From Pseudomonadota bacterium (GTDB lineage Bacteria > Pseudomonadota > Gammaproteobacteria > Burkholderiales > Rhodocyclaceae), in assembly GCA_021849505.1 (NCBI GenBank), contig JAJZSW010000002.1, forward strand, positions 1 to 64,000: a stretch of 64,000 nt of DNA, given 5' to 3'. Position 1 is the stretch's first letter; each line of letters begins with the position of its first letter. Positions 18,901 to 25,923 of this stretch are shown here, piece by piece. Under the pieces are notes generated by a model. The model saw only the letters and a program-made list of their open reading frames with translations. It was not told the origin of the DNA and made no database searches. The translations under genes and the position numbers were made by a program.

Positions 18901-19138
18901 CGTCTTGATGACGGCGGCCACCGCGGCATTGGGGCTGATCCCGCTATTGTTGGGCTCGCCGGTCGGCAAGGAACTGGAACAACCCCTGGCGCAGGTGGTA
19001 CTGGGCGGTCTGGTGACATCTACTTTTCTGAACATGATCGTCGTGCCCACGGTTTACAACCGCATCGAACACTGGCGTGAACAGCGCCAACACCGCCATG
19101 CATCGTTGTCATCTATGCAGGAAGAGCCGTTGACCTGA
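15914..19138 (+). CDS. RND heavy-metal efflux permease (CzcA/CusA family)
   Basis: A 1,074-residue HME-RND transporter: twelve membrane helices in two halves, with large periplasmic loops after TM1 and TM7. It uses the proton gradient to export metal from periplasm or cytoplasm. The TM4 signature is AIGEVVDNGIITVEN. This departs from the DFG...DGA form of Zn/Co/Cd pumps and from the CusA form, so the substrate cannot be read off. Genomic context (copRS, copAB, a CusF-like protein) favours Cu+/Ag+. It is the last gene of the operon, 4 bases downstream of the adaptor; frame and length are intact. Confidence 0.93.
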   Translation: MFNRLIAWSLHNRLIVLAVTLVLFVAGGYALQRMPVDVFPEFAPPQVVIQTEVSGMAPQDVESLVTYPLESAINGTPGVTDVRSKTSVGLSTITVIFNANTDVYLDRQLINERIQNVLSRLPAGAKPPVMLPVTSAVGWLVKYSLTSDTLSPEELRTLSDWEIRPRILALGGIASVVSIGGEVKQYQVRLDPTRMLAYQISAEEIRKALERSNTNVPGAFLQQPGQELIVGGVGRITSLDDLKNTIVTIRNGAPITIANVAEVAFGGEIKRGDGAFARKNAVIGTISKAYGADTLTTTYKVEKALAEIKKQLPAGVRMDAQVFRQANFIETAIHNLNVSLLEGALVVIGVLFLFLMNWRASFITFLSMPASFVGGILVMHAFGIGINSMTLGGLAIAIGEVVDNGIITVENVVRRLRLNRNAVRPLPPIEVVFDAVQEILNSVVYATLIVIMIFLPIFFLQELAGRIFSPLGVAYIASVTASLVVAVTMIPALCYLLLVRNQEKAQDEGVVLHATSSRELLADTTPVNEAGEQETRFVLWLKRHFLRLLNLALRKFWWVVGLSLAALVSSLALLPYFGLSFLPEFREGNYIIAMTTLPGTSLEESMRLGALVRQDLLKYPQVVSIDQRAGRSDLDDDAQPPNFSEFDVRLDYSKNPDMPAEVLLEKIRRDLADIPGVVFNVGQFIAHRMDEVQSGVRAQVAIKIFGSNLSTLYQLGQDVQQVLHGVPGAVDINLEQQISVPQVTIRIDRAKAARYGMTVGDIAQDIQMSLNGETLSSVQEGSRTFDLYVRLEHKARNSVDAIRDILVDAPGLNPDGKAKIPLREVADVAVQDEPYSINRESVQRLIVVGFNVQGRDLASVIRDTQSKIDTRVKLPAGYYIEYGGQFESQRQANQTLLSFGALALLGAVILLYKVFGTFREALLVLFNLPLAMIGGIVSLYLAGANMSVAAVIGFITLFGIATRNGIILVTHYNQLRKEGKPLQEVVVQGTLDRLVPVLMTAATAALGLIPLLLGSPVGKELEQPLAQVVLGGLVTSTFLNMIVVPTVYNRIEHWREQRQHRHASLSSMQEEPLT

Positions 19139-19216
19139 GCGGGTGCTTATGTAGGAGCGCAGTTCTTACTGGCAATCCAGAACTTCCCTGATTTATCTAC
19201 CAATGGAGAAAGTGCC

Positions 19217-19651
19217 ATGAACCTCAAGAAAACCCGTACCGCAGTATTTACCGCCCTCCTGCTCACCGGCACAGCCGTCATCTCGCCAGCCCAGGCCAGC
19301 GAAGAGGCGCCCGTGCAGATACCGGCGACGAGTGCCGCCATCTGGCAAGCAATAGACCAACAGGTTGCAGCGTTACGCAAAGCCATCCAAACGGGGGGAT
19401 TCGACGAGGTGCACCATCGCGCTTTTGCCATCCGCGACCTGGTGGCGGCCCTGCCGGCGCGTTCCGGCTCGCTGCCTCCCGAAAAACTCGCACAGATCAA
19501 AACAAACGTACAGTTTGTCGCTACCCTGGCACAGCGGCTGGATGCCACTGGCGATGCCAAGGACAAGGCTGGAACGGAATCGAATTTCAAAAAATTGCAG
19601 GGGATACTGGGTGTGATCCGTGCGGATTATCCAAAAGCCGCCGGTAAATAG
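19217..19651 (+). CDS. Small helical periplasmic protein of the efflux locus, unknown function
   Basis: A 144-residue protein with a clear Sec signal peptide (cleavage after PAQA, residue about 27). The mature part is almost all predicted helix and resembles a four-helix bundle in pattern, with a central VHHRAFAIRD containing two His. No CxxCH is present, so it is not a cytochrome c'. It lies 78 bases after the RND permease and has its own AATGGAGAAAG ribosome binding region, so it may be the operon's last gene. I do not recognise a characterised family; a metal-buffering role is only suggested by context. Confidence 0.7.
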   Translation: MNLKKTRTAVFTALLLTGTAVISPAQASEEAPVQIPATSAAIWQAIDQQVAALRKAIQTGGFDEVHHRAFAIRDLVAALPARSGSLPPEKLAQIKTNVQFVATLAQRLDATGDAKDKAGTESNFKKLQGILGVIRADYPKAAGK

Positions 19652-19742
19652 TATTGGAGGAGGGTAGTCCATGCACTGTACTTTCCGGGAAAAACAAGAC
19701 CACCGTAAAACTCGCCTCCGCCGGTGAAATGCCTTGAGGGGC

Positions 19743-19773
19743 GCGTCCCCGGCACAGCCCGTGCCGGGGACGC
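19743..19773. terminator. Perfect 13-bp hairpin just upstream of the copA operator
   Basis: GCGTCCCCGGCAC pairs exactly with GTGCCGGGGACGC around a 5-base loop (AGCCC). The stem ends one base before the ATTACA half-site of operator 2, so it sits back-to-back with the copA promoter. It lacks a T-run and may act as a barrier between the efflux operon and the copA operon rather than as a classical intrinsic terminator. Confidence 0.55.
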
Positions 19774-19800
19774 ATTACATATTTGTAATTCATCCGTAAG
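19774..19800 (+). promoter_or_regulatory. CopR-type operator 2 upstream of copA
   Basis: ATTACATATTTGTAAT, a 6+4+6 inverted repeat, then TCATCCGTAAG. It differs from operator 1 at three of the 27 positions. The downstream ACTCGTGTTGGGTATGCC provides a plausible -10 (TATGCC, 19813-19818), about 44 bases before the copA ATG. The near-identity with the 13511 promoter argues that the same regulator drives both units. Confidence 0.82.
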
Positions 19801-19861
19801 ACTCGTGTTGGGTATGCCCCGGCAGAATGCTGGCAACACTAAATCAGAGGGTGGTTCCCGC

Positions 19862-21556
19862 ATGAAGCATTATTCGATGTCCAATTCTTCATTTCCTTTG
19901 GCTATGCCGAATTTGCCGCGCCGCCGATTCGTTCAGGGGCTTGCCGCGGGTGGCCTGCTGCTCGGCTTGCCGTCGCTTTCTCCACGGGCTTGGGCGGATG
20001 CACCCGCGACCCAGACGGGTAGCGCCCCGGTCCTCCGGGGTACGGAATTCGACCTGGTGATCGCGGAAACGCCGGTCAACTTCACCGGTGCGCCGCGCAT
20101 GGCCACCACCATCAACGGCTTGATCCCCGGCCCCACGCTGCGGCTGCGCGAAGGGGATACCGTGACCATCCGTGTCCACAACCGGCTGGCCGAAGATACC
20201 TCGATCCACTGGCACGGCATCCTCCTGCCCTTCGGCATGGACGGCGTGCCGGGCATCAGCTTCAAGGGCATCCCGCCGGGGGAGACCTTCACCTACCGCT
20301 TCAAGGTGCGGCAGACCGGGACCTACTGGTACCACTCGCACTCCGGCATGCAGGAACAGACCGGCATGTATGGCGCGATCATCATCGACCCGGCTGACGA
20401 CGAACCGCGTGACGAGCGCGACTACGTGGTGCAGCTGTCCGACTGGACCGACGAGGACCCGATGCGGGTGCTCGCCAAGCTCAAGATGCAGGGCGACTAC
20501 TACAACTTCAACCAGCCCACGGCGGTCGACTTTTTCCGCGACGTGGCGAACGAAGGCCTCGGCGCCGCGCTTGACAAGCGCAAGATGTGGAACGAGATGC
20601 GAATGAGCCCAACGGACCTGGCCGACGTGTCCGGCTACACCTACACCTACCTCATGAACGGCACCGCACCTGCCGGCAACTGGACCGGGCTGTTCCGTCC
20701 GGGCGAAAAGGTGAGGCTGCGCTTCATCAACAGCGGTGCGATGACCTTCTTCGACGTCCGCATCCCGGGGCTCAAGATGACCGTGGTCCAGGCCGACGGC
20801 CAGGACGTCGATCCGGTCACGGTGGACGAGATCCGCATCGGCGTGGCCGAGACCTACGACGTGATCGTCACGCCGAAGGACGAGGCCTACACGATCTTCG
20901 CCCAATCAATGGATCGCACCGGCTACGCGCGCGGCACGCTGGCGCCGCGCGTCGGCATGGCGGCGGCGGTGCCCGCGCTGGACAAACCGCAACCGCTCGA
21001 GATGGAGGACATGATGGGCGACATGACCGGGACGGCACGCGCGCACCATGCCAGGACCGAATACGGCCCGAGCGTGGATATGCGCGTGGACACGCCCCGC
21101 ACCGACCTCGACGACCCGGGCGTCGGCCTGCGTGACAACGGGCGGCGCGTCCTGACCTATGCCGACCTGCACACGATCGGCGGTCCGCTTGACAGCCGGG
21201 GGCCTGGGCGGGAAATCGAACTGCATCTCACCGGCAACATGGAACGCTATACCTGGTCAATCGACGGAGTCGAATTCGGCAGGTCCACGCCCGTGCATTT
21301 CCGTCACAACGAGCGCCTGCGCGTGGTGTTCGTCAACGACACCATGATGACCCATCCCATGCACCTGCACGGCATGTGGAGCGAACTGGAAAGCCCCGAG
21401 GGGCGCTTCCAGGTACGCAAGCACACCATAGCCGTGCAGCCGGCGCAGCGCGTGAGCTTTCTCGTCACCGCCGACGCGCTGGGCCGCTGGGCGTGGCACT
21501 GCCATCTGCTCATCCACATGGACATGGGCATGTTCCGCGAAGTGGTGGTGGCATGA
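19862..21556 (+). CDS. copA: CopA, periplasmic multicopper oxidase (copper resistance)
   Basis: A 564-residue PcoA/CopA-type multicopper oxidase that oxidises Cu+ to Cu2+ and binds copper in the periplasm. A twin-arginine signal (RRRFVQGLA, residues 20-28) shows Tat export of the folded enzyme. Copper motifs are intact: HWHG at 116-119, YWYHSHSG, HPMHLHG and HCHLLIHMDMGM (from residue 546). A Met-rich MEDMMGDMTG segment lies before the third domain, as in other CopA proteins. The ATG at 19862 gives this Tat signal; the longer frame from 19724 would run through the operator and is rejected. The stop overlaps an alternative copB start. Confidence 0.95.
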   Translation: MKHYSMSNSSFPLAMPNLPRRRFVQGLAAGGLLLGLPSLSPRAWADAPATQTGSAPVLRGTEFDLVIAETPVNFTGAPRMATTINGLIPGPTLRLREGDTVTIRVHNRLAEDTSIHWHGILLPFGMDGVPGISFKGIPPGETFTYRFKVRQTGTYWYHSHSGMQEQTGMYGAIIIDPADDEPRDERDYVVQLSDWTDEDPMRVLAKLKMQGDYYNFNQPTAVDFFRDVANEGLGAALDKRKMWNEMRMSPTDLADVSGYTYTYLMNGTAPAGNWTGLFRPGEKVRLRFINSGAMTFFDVRIPGLKMTVVQADGQDVDPVTVDEIRIGVAETYDVIVTPKDEAYTIFAQSMDRTGYARGTLAPRVGMAAAVPALDKPQPLEMEDMMGDMTGTARAHHARTEYGPSVDMRVDTPRTDLDDPGVGLRDNGRRVLTYADLHTIGGPLDSRGPGREIELHLTGNMERYTWSIDGVEFGRSTPVHFRHNERLRVVFVNDTMMTHPMHLHGMWSELESPEGRFQVRKHTIAVQPAQRVSFLVTADALGRWAWHCHLLIHMDMGMFREVVVA

Positions 21557-21588
21557 TGCGGCCCGAACGTGCGACGGAGAACCGAACC

Positions 21589-22449
21589 ATGATGAAGCAA
21601 CCCGTTTCCCTCCTTGCCGCCGTGGCGCTGGCGCTCGTGTTTAGCCAGGCATGGGCGCAGGGTGCCGGAAAAGACATGCCTGACATGGCCGACATGAAAC
21701 AGGGCGATAGCATGGACATGGGTTCCATGTCCATGCAGGGCGGCTCGCCTCCGCCCGACGCCCGCGATCCGCATGCCTATTCCGGTGGCTACACGCGGGG
21801 GCCGCTACGACTCGCCGACGAACACCGCTACGGCTCGTTGCTGGTCGACCGGCTCGAAGGCATAGGCGGGGGCGACAACACCTCGACGGAATACGACCTG
21901 CTGGCCCGGTATGGCACCAACTACGATCGCGCCGTGCTCAAGGCCGAAGGCGGCATCGATTCCGGAAAACTTCAGGATGCCCGCACCGAACTGCTGTGGG
22001 GGCACGCGGTCGCCACCTACTGGGACACGCAGCTCGGGGTGCGCTACGACAGCGGAACCGGGCCTGATCGGGGCTGGCTCGCCTTCGGCGTCCAGGGCCT
22101 GGCGCCCTACTGGTTCGAGGTGGATGCCGCCGCGTATGTCGGCGAGCAGGGGCGCACGGCGTTGCGGTTCTCCGCTGAATACGAACTGCTGCTGACCCAG
22201 AAGCTGATCCTGCAACCGCGCTTCGAGGCGAATGCCTACGGCAAGCGTGACGCCGGGCGCGAGATCGGTTCCGGCCTGTCAGACCTGGCCCTGGGGCTGC
22301 GGCTGCGCTACGAAATCCGGCGCGAGTTCGCCCCCTACATCGGCATCGAACGCGTCGCCTTGTCTGGCGAAACAGCGGATTTCGCGCGCGCCGCCGGCGC
22401 GGACACCCAGGAGACGCGCTGGGTTGCGGGCTTGCGCTTCTGGTTCTGA
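21589..22449 (+). CDS. copB: CopB, outer-membrane copper resistance protein
   Basis: A 286-residue PcoB/CopB family beta-barrel with a signal peptide (ending QAWA) and a Met/Asp/His-rich mature N-terminus (MPDMADMKQGDSMDMGSMSM) thought to bind copper. The remainder has the alternating beta pattern and ends in Phe (LRFWF), the outer-membrane barrel signature. ATGs at 21553 and 21556 overlap the copA stop, but the one at 21589 has GGAGA at 8-base spacing and directly begins the signal peptide, so it is preferred. Confidence 0.93.
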   Translation: MMKQPVSLLAAVALALVFSQAWAQGAGKDMPDMADMKQGDSMDMGSMSMQGGSPPPDARDPHAYSGGYTRGPLRLADEHRYGSLLVDRLEGIGGGDNTSTEYDLLARYGTNYDRAVLKAEGGIDSGKLQDARTELLWGHAVATYWDTQLGVRYDSGTGPDRGWLAFGVQGLAPYWFEVDAAAYVGEQGRTALRFSAEYELLLTQKLILQPRFEANAYGKRDAGREIGSGLSDLALGLRLRYEIRREFAPYIGIERVALSGETADFARAAGADTQETRWVAGLRFWF

Positions 22450-22488
22450 GCAATTTTTCGGACGGTGTGATTTTATGGAGAAACGAGT

Positions 22489-22959
22489 ATGAAGAAGACG
22501 ATGTGGGTTCTTGGTCTGGGTATGTTGCCTGTGTTCGCCCTGGCCGGCGGCATGCACGAAGGCGGGCACGGACACGAGGAAACCCTGGCCTACGGCGAAC
22601 CGGGCGACGCCGGGCGCGTCACCCGTACCGTGGTGGTGGCGGCTACGGACAGCATGCGCTACCAGCCGGATGCGATTACGGTGAAGCGTGGCGAGACGGT
22701 CAGGTTTGTCGTGAAGAACACCGGGAAGCTGTCGCACGAGTTCGTGCTGGGCGATGCGGAATCGCTCAAGGAGCATGCCGAGACGATGCGCAAATACCCG
22801 GATATGGAGCACGCCGATCCCAACATGACGAAGGTGGCACCGGGCGAGACCGGAACCCTGGTCTGGAAATTCACTCAAGGCGGAAAAGTGCAGTTCGCCT
22901 GCCTGGTGCCCGGTCATTACGAGGCCGGCATGAAGGGCAGCATCCAGGTGAGTCGATAG
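22489..22959 (+). CDS. CopI-like periplasmic cupredoxin
   Basis: A 156-residue protein with a signal peptide, a short His-rich mature N-terminus (GGMHEGGHGHEE) and a blue-copper domain. The four type-1 ligands are visible: His in KLSHEF, Cys in FACLVPGH, the following His, and Met in EAGMKG. Similar 'CopI' cupredoxins give copper tolerance in purple bacteria such as Rubrivivax. GGAGAAACGAG precedes the ATG. It follows copB by 39 bases in the same operon and is probably driven by operator 2. Confidence 0.87.
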   Translation: MKKTMWVLGLGMLPVFALAGGMHEGGHGHEETLAYGEPGDAGRVTRTVVVAATDSMRYQPDAITVKRGETVRFVVKNTGKLSHEFVLGDAESLKEHAETMRKYPDMEHADPNMTKVAPGETGTLVWKFTQGGKVQFACLVPGHYEAGMKGSIQVSR

Positions 22960-22983
22960 GAAAACGACGAAAGGAGTATGAGC

Positions 22984-23316
22984 ATGAAAAGCACGATGTG
23001 GTCAATAGTTATCGCGGCCGCCCTTGGCATGGGCACGGGCGGAGGTTCGGTTGCTCTCGCCGGTGAGGCCGCGCAGACGCAGGCGCAGACCGTCTCGGCG
23101 ACCGGTGTCGTCCAACAGGTGAATACCGCCAATGGCAAGGTCAAAATCGCACACGATCCCATCCAGGCATTGGGTTGGCCCAAGATGATGATGTTTTTCC
23201 GCGTGAAGGACGCCGCGGTGCTGGAAGGCGTGGCCCAGGGCGATGCGGTGCGCTTCGAGTTGGAGAAGGGGCCGACCGGGATGGTGATCACGCGCATCGA
23301 GAAGGCAGCCAAGTAA
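22984..23316 (+). CDS. CusF-like periplasmic copper chaperone
   Basis: A 110-residue secreted protein with the CusF OB-fold signature: a His in VKIAHDPIQALGWP and the WPKMMMFF segment. This supplies the Trp-capped Met-Met-His site that binds Cu+ or Ag+ (one more Met than usual lies between the two Met ligands). CusF hands metal to the RND pump. AAGGAG at 22971-22976 is correctly spaced only for the ATG at 22984, so the in-frame ATG at 22978 is rejected. It is unusual in sitting in the copAB operon rather than next to the RND genes. Confidence 0.88.
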   Translation: MKSTMWSIVIAAALGMGTGGGSVALAGEAAQTQAQTVSATGVVQQVNTANGKVKIAHDPIQALGWPKMMMFFRVKDAAVLEGVAQGDAVRFELEKGPTGMVITRIEKAAK

Positions 23317-23462
23317 GTCGAGCCCTGCTGCGCCCGGCGCATCTCCCAGTCCGGTGGGGGACAGGCATCGGGCGGCAGTTTAGCTCGGGTAGTACTCGCA
23401 GATGAAGCAAGGCTCTTCGGACCGGGCGTATTTTCGAGGATGGAAAATCAGGGCCAGCAAAG

Positions 23463-23489
23463 ATGACGCAAATGTAATTCATTTGTCAG
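23463..23489 (+). promoter_or_regulatory. CopR-type operator 3 upstream of the DUF411 operon
   Basis: ATGACGCAAATGTAAT followed by TCATTTGTCAG: the right half-site TGTAAT and trailing GTCAG are kept as in operators 1 and 2, but the left half-site is ATGACG instead of ATTACA. The region matches the one at 50104 closely (CAAAGATGACGCAA shared, then TGTAAT, GTCAGGT). It lies 48 bases before the first gene. Confidence 0.68.
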
Positions 23490-23536
23490 GTTGATATGCG
23501 AAATCTTGTTCCATACTGAATTTCGTTTTCCCAAGA

Positions 23537-23977
23537 ATGCCTCGTATGAAAAGTATCGTTGCCAGTTTTCTTGCCATTGCCCAGATGTCCTGGGCTGCCC
23601 CGGCAGTTCCGGTGATTGATGTCTACAAGAGCCCGACTTGCGGGTGCTGCAAGGGGTGGATCGATTATCTCAGGGAAAATGGATTCTCCGTCAGAAGCCA
23701 CGACACGGACAACGTCGTTCAGCACAAGGTTCGGTTCGGCGTACCGTCTGGCTACGGTTCCTGCCATACCGCTGAGATTGGTGGTTATCTGGTCGAAGGT
23801 CACGTCCCGGCCAGGGAAATCAGGCGCCTGCTCAAGGAAAGCCCGCAGGCCCGCGGCCTCACCGTGCCGGCCATGCCGATCGGCTCGCCCGGCATGGAAG
23901 CGGATGGCCGCAAGGATCCCTATAAGGTTTTTCTCGTGGAGCGGGATGGGTCCGTCCAGACCTACGCCCAATACTGA
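23537..23977 (+). CDS. DUF411 periplasmic metal-binding protein (CopG-like)
   Basis: A 146-residue secreted protein with a thioredoxin-like DUF411 fold. It has a CGCC cluster (Cys35, Cys37, Cys38) in YKSPTCGCCKGWIDYL and the family hallmark SCHTAEIGGYLVEGHVP. Proteins of this family bind and perhaps reduce copper in the periplasm. The start may be ATG 23537 or 23546; both give a signal peptide ending SWA-AP. It opens a run of small secreted proteins extending to about 27.2 kb and sits just downstream of operator 3. Confidence 0.88.
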   Translation: MPRMKSIVASFLAIAQMSWAAPAVPVIDVYKSPTCGCCKGWIDYLRENGFSVRSHDTDNVVQHKVRFGVPSGYGSCHTAEIGGYLVEGHVPAREIRRLLKESPQARGLTVPAMPIGSPGMEADGRKDPYKVFLVERDGSVQTYAQY

Positions 23978-24026
23978 AAGAAAAAACAAACCGTAATTCT
24001 CTCTTTACCCACGCAAAGGAGTCACC

Positions 24027-24530
24027 ATGAAATGCCACGCACTGTTTGCCACCCTGATGCTTTCCACCTTGGCCATGCAGCCTGTTTTTGCGGACGACGC
24101 GCACCATCCCGATCAAAAAGCCGGTGCGGCAGCACCCACTGCCGATCAGACGATCCAGAAGATGGAGGCCAATACCAAACGAATGCAGCGTCAGTTGGAG
24201 CAGATGGCCAAGTCCAAAGACCCGAGTCAGCGCCAGAAATTGCTGCAGGAGCACATGCAGACCATGCAGGAAAACATGATGGCGGCGAAAAGCATGATGG
24301 GCGGCATGATGGACTGTCCGATGATGAAAGGCGGGATGATGGGCGGCGGCATGGGCATGATGGGGGGTGGCGGGATGATGGGCCAGGGCATGCCGGGTGG
24401 CATGGCTGGGCAGGACGACATGATGGCCAAGCGCATGGACATGATGGAGAAGCGCATGGACATGATGCAGATGATGATCCAATCGAATAGGGGCAAGCCT
24501 CAGGGCAGCCCTGAGGAACCGGCCAAATGA
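24027..24530 (+). CDS. Methionine-rich periplasmic protein, probable copper sponge
   Basis: A 167-residue protein with a signal peptide ending VFA-DDAHH. About a fifth of its residues are Met, grouped as MMGGMM, GGMGMM and three RMDMM/QMM repeats, with a helical KMEANTKRMQRQLEQMA stretch before them. Met clusters bind Cu+ and Ag+ in an oxidising periplasm. AAGGAG precedes the ATG at good spacing. A shorter relative occurs at 26772. No named family is recognised; the role is inferred from composition and context. Confidence 0.8.
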   Translation: MKCHALFATLMLSTLAMQPVFADDAHHPDQKAGAAAPTADQTIQKMEANTKRMQRQLEQMAKSKDPSQRQKLLQEHMQTMQENMMAAKSMMGGMMDCPMMKGGMMGGGMGMMGGGGMMGQGMPGGMAGQDDMMAKRMDMMEKRMDMMQMMIQSNRGKPQGSPEEPAK

Positions 24531-24540
24531 TGGCCGTTCG

Positions 24541-24558
24541 CGACGGAAATTGCCGTCG
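24541..24558 (+). terminator. Hairpin after the Met-rich gene, weak terminator
   Basis: CGACGG and CCGTCG form a perfect 6-bp stem with a 6-base loop, followed by TGTTTAGTT. It lies 10 bases after the stop codon of the Met-rich gene and just before the next ribosome binding site. The T-content downstream is modest, so partial termination or mRNA-end protection is the likely role. Confidence 0.45.
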
Positions 24559-24589
24559 TGTTTAGTTAGCTAAAGTGAAGGAGCAAGTC

Positions 24590-24871
24590 ATGAAAGCTGC
24601 TATTGCATTCGCTACCCTGGCCTTGCTGGCCACCCCGGCATGGGCTTATCACCAAGACAGCGACCCCGACATGAAACAGAGCATTACCAATGTGCATGAC
24701 AGTCATTTCCCCCACGTTGACGGGGACAGCCATGATCCGGAAAGGGGGAGCGGCGATACGTATGGTTCGATCCTGCTCGATGTTCAGGCGGGTGAGCGAC
24801 ATGTGCCGCACAAGCCTGGCGATAGCCATGCCCCCGGGAAAGGTAGCGGCGATACTTATCTCGACAACTGA
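24590..24871 (+). CDS. Small secreted protein with duplicated His/Asp repeat, unknown function
   Basis: A 93-residue protein. Residues 1-19 are a signal peptide ending WA-Y. The mature 74 residues contain two copies of a 20-residue repeat, HxPHxxGDSHxPxxGSGDTY, at residues 39-58 and 71-90, with 14 identical positions and a spacing of 32; the chain ends three residues after the second copy. Each copy has three His, two Asp and a Tyr, which suggests a metal site made mostly of His and Asp. AAGGAG at 24578-24583 fits ATG 24590, so the upstream ATG at 24575 is rejected. I recognise no family. Confidence 0.78.
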   Translation: MKAAIAFATLALLATPAWAYHQDSDPDMKQSITNVHDSHFPHVDGDSHDPERGSGDTYGSILLDVQAGERHVPHKPGDSHAPGKGSGDTYLDN

Positions 24872-24896
24872 TTTATAAAACAGCCAATAGAAAGCA

Positions 24897-24918
24897 CCCA
24901 GCGGTGCAAGCCGCTGGG
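24897..24918 (+). terminator. Hairpin between small copper-locus genes
   Basis: CCCAGCGG and CCGCTGGG form an 8-bp stem with a 6-base loop, 26 bases after the preceding stop codon. No T-run follows, so this may be an mRNA processing or attenuating structure rather than a full terminator. Confidence 0.4.
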
Positions 24919-24968
24919 GTCTGAGGGTGTATCGCGTTGCCATGTGCCAATCAGAATAAGGGTCGGAA

Positions 24969-25181
24969 ATGTGGGGCTTTGAACACTATGGTATGGGATG
25001 GGAAATGATCCTGGTCTGGCTTATCCCGATTCTGCTGGTCGCACTTGTCATGCTCTACGGTATCCGCGGCCGGAATGGGAAACCTGAGCGCACAGCCCTG
25101 GACATCCTGGAAGCACGTTATGCACGTGGCGAAATCGACCGGGAAGAGTTTCTGAAACGGCGCGCCGATCTAGCAGGGTGA
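24969..25181 (+). CDS. SHOCT-domain small membrane protein
   Basis: A 70-residue protein with one membrane helix (about residues 12-32) and a C-terminal SHOCT motif, ALDILEARYARGEIDREEFLK. SHOCT (short C-terminal) tails are common in bacterial membrane proteins and are thought to mediate oligomerisation or degradation signals. A second SHOCT protein of the same build is at 47718. The function within the metal locus is unknown. Confidence 0.85.
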   Translation: MWGFEHYGMGWEMILVWLIPILLVALVMLYGIRGRNGKPERTALDILEARYARGEIDREEFLKRRADLAG

Positions 25182-25377
25182 TGTTGTGACCATTTGGCCA
25201 ACGAATGAACCTGGAGGCCAAATTCGGCGTCGGCAGCCGTTGGCGGCTTGGTATGCAAGCCACACCTTCTCTGTGCGCCCGGCGATCCAGGACACTGGCC
25301 GATCGGGGTCGGGCAAAGCGTTACGGTGCACATTGAATAGTCGCAATTGCATCTCAAGCAACCGAAGGAGGATGACA

Positions 25378-25848
25378 ATGAAATCTATTCTAAATGTACT
25401 GCTGGCACTGACCACGGTCGTGGCAACCGCTACCCTGGCAGGGAAGTTATCCATGCCCCCGAACTTCAGCGAGCAGGCGGGCCCGGAAACCGTGTTGCGC
25501 GCCTATCCCCTCGGTGTCATCACCAAACAAGCCGCTTTCATCCACCATGGCAAAGCCGTCCGTACCTTGATCCTGCCCAACGGCAAGGAAGGTTGGGTAT
25601 ACGAGGTGGGTGGCAAGCAAGCCAAAACCTACCAGCATCCCACAAAGGAAAAGCAAAAGCACACTGTCTATGAAACCGAGCCGGGGAACGGTGTGCGCAC
25701 CTATACCCTGGTGTTCGACAACAAGGGTGTGGTCATCGACGTGCTTTACAACGAGCAAGGGCGACACGACGGCCTCACTGCCCTGCAGGTGCAGCGCAAA
25801 CTTCGCGGCGAGGGAACTCGCAAAGACGAAGGCGACGGCGTGAAATGA
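25378..25848 (+). CDS. Secreted protein of unknown function
   Basis: A 156-residue protein with a signal peptide (KSILNVLLALTTVVATATLA). The mature part has a beta-rich pattern with AVRTLILPNGKEGWVYEVGG and, near the end, RTYTLVFDNKGVVIDVLYNE. This loosely recalls the BamE/SmpA-OmlA fold, in which a short hairpin strand follows a helix pair, but there is no lipobox Cys. The strong ribosome binding site AAGGAGG at 25365-25371 fixes the ATG at 25378; the frame upstream to 25186 is not used. I do not recognise a specific family. Confidence 0.75.
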   Translation: MKSILNVLLALTTVVATATLAGKLSMPPNFSEQAGPETVLRAYPLGVITKQAAFIHHGKAVRTLILPNGKEGWVYEVGGKQAKTYQHPTKEKQKHTVYETEPGNGVRTYTLVFDNKGVVIDVLYNEQGRHDGLTALQVQRKLRGEGTRKDEGDGVK

Positions 25849-25923
25849 CAAAGGCCATGATGCATAGGCAGATGATAGGGGCTGAACAATTTATGAAACC
25901 AATAATATTTAAGGAGGTGCGTC

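Noticed and set aside
19217-19651. The helical periplasmic protein as a cytochrome c'
   Set aside because: The four-helix pattern fits, but there is no CxxCH haem site anywhere in the chain.
25192-25223. ATTTGGCC/GGCCAAAT inverted repeat as a terminator after the SHOCT gene
   Set aside because: The 8-base arms are separated by 16 bases with no T-run. It could be a weak operator or chance, and is not strong enough to list.
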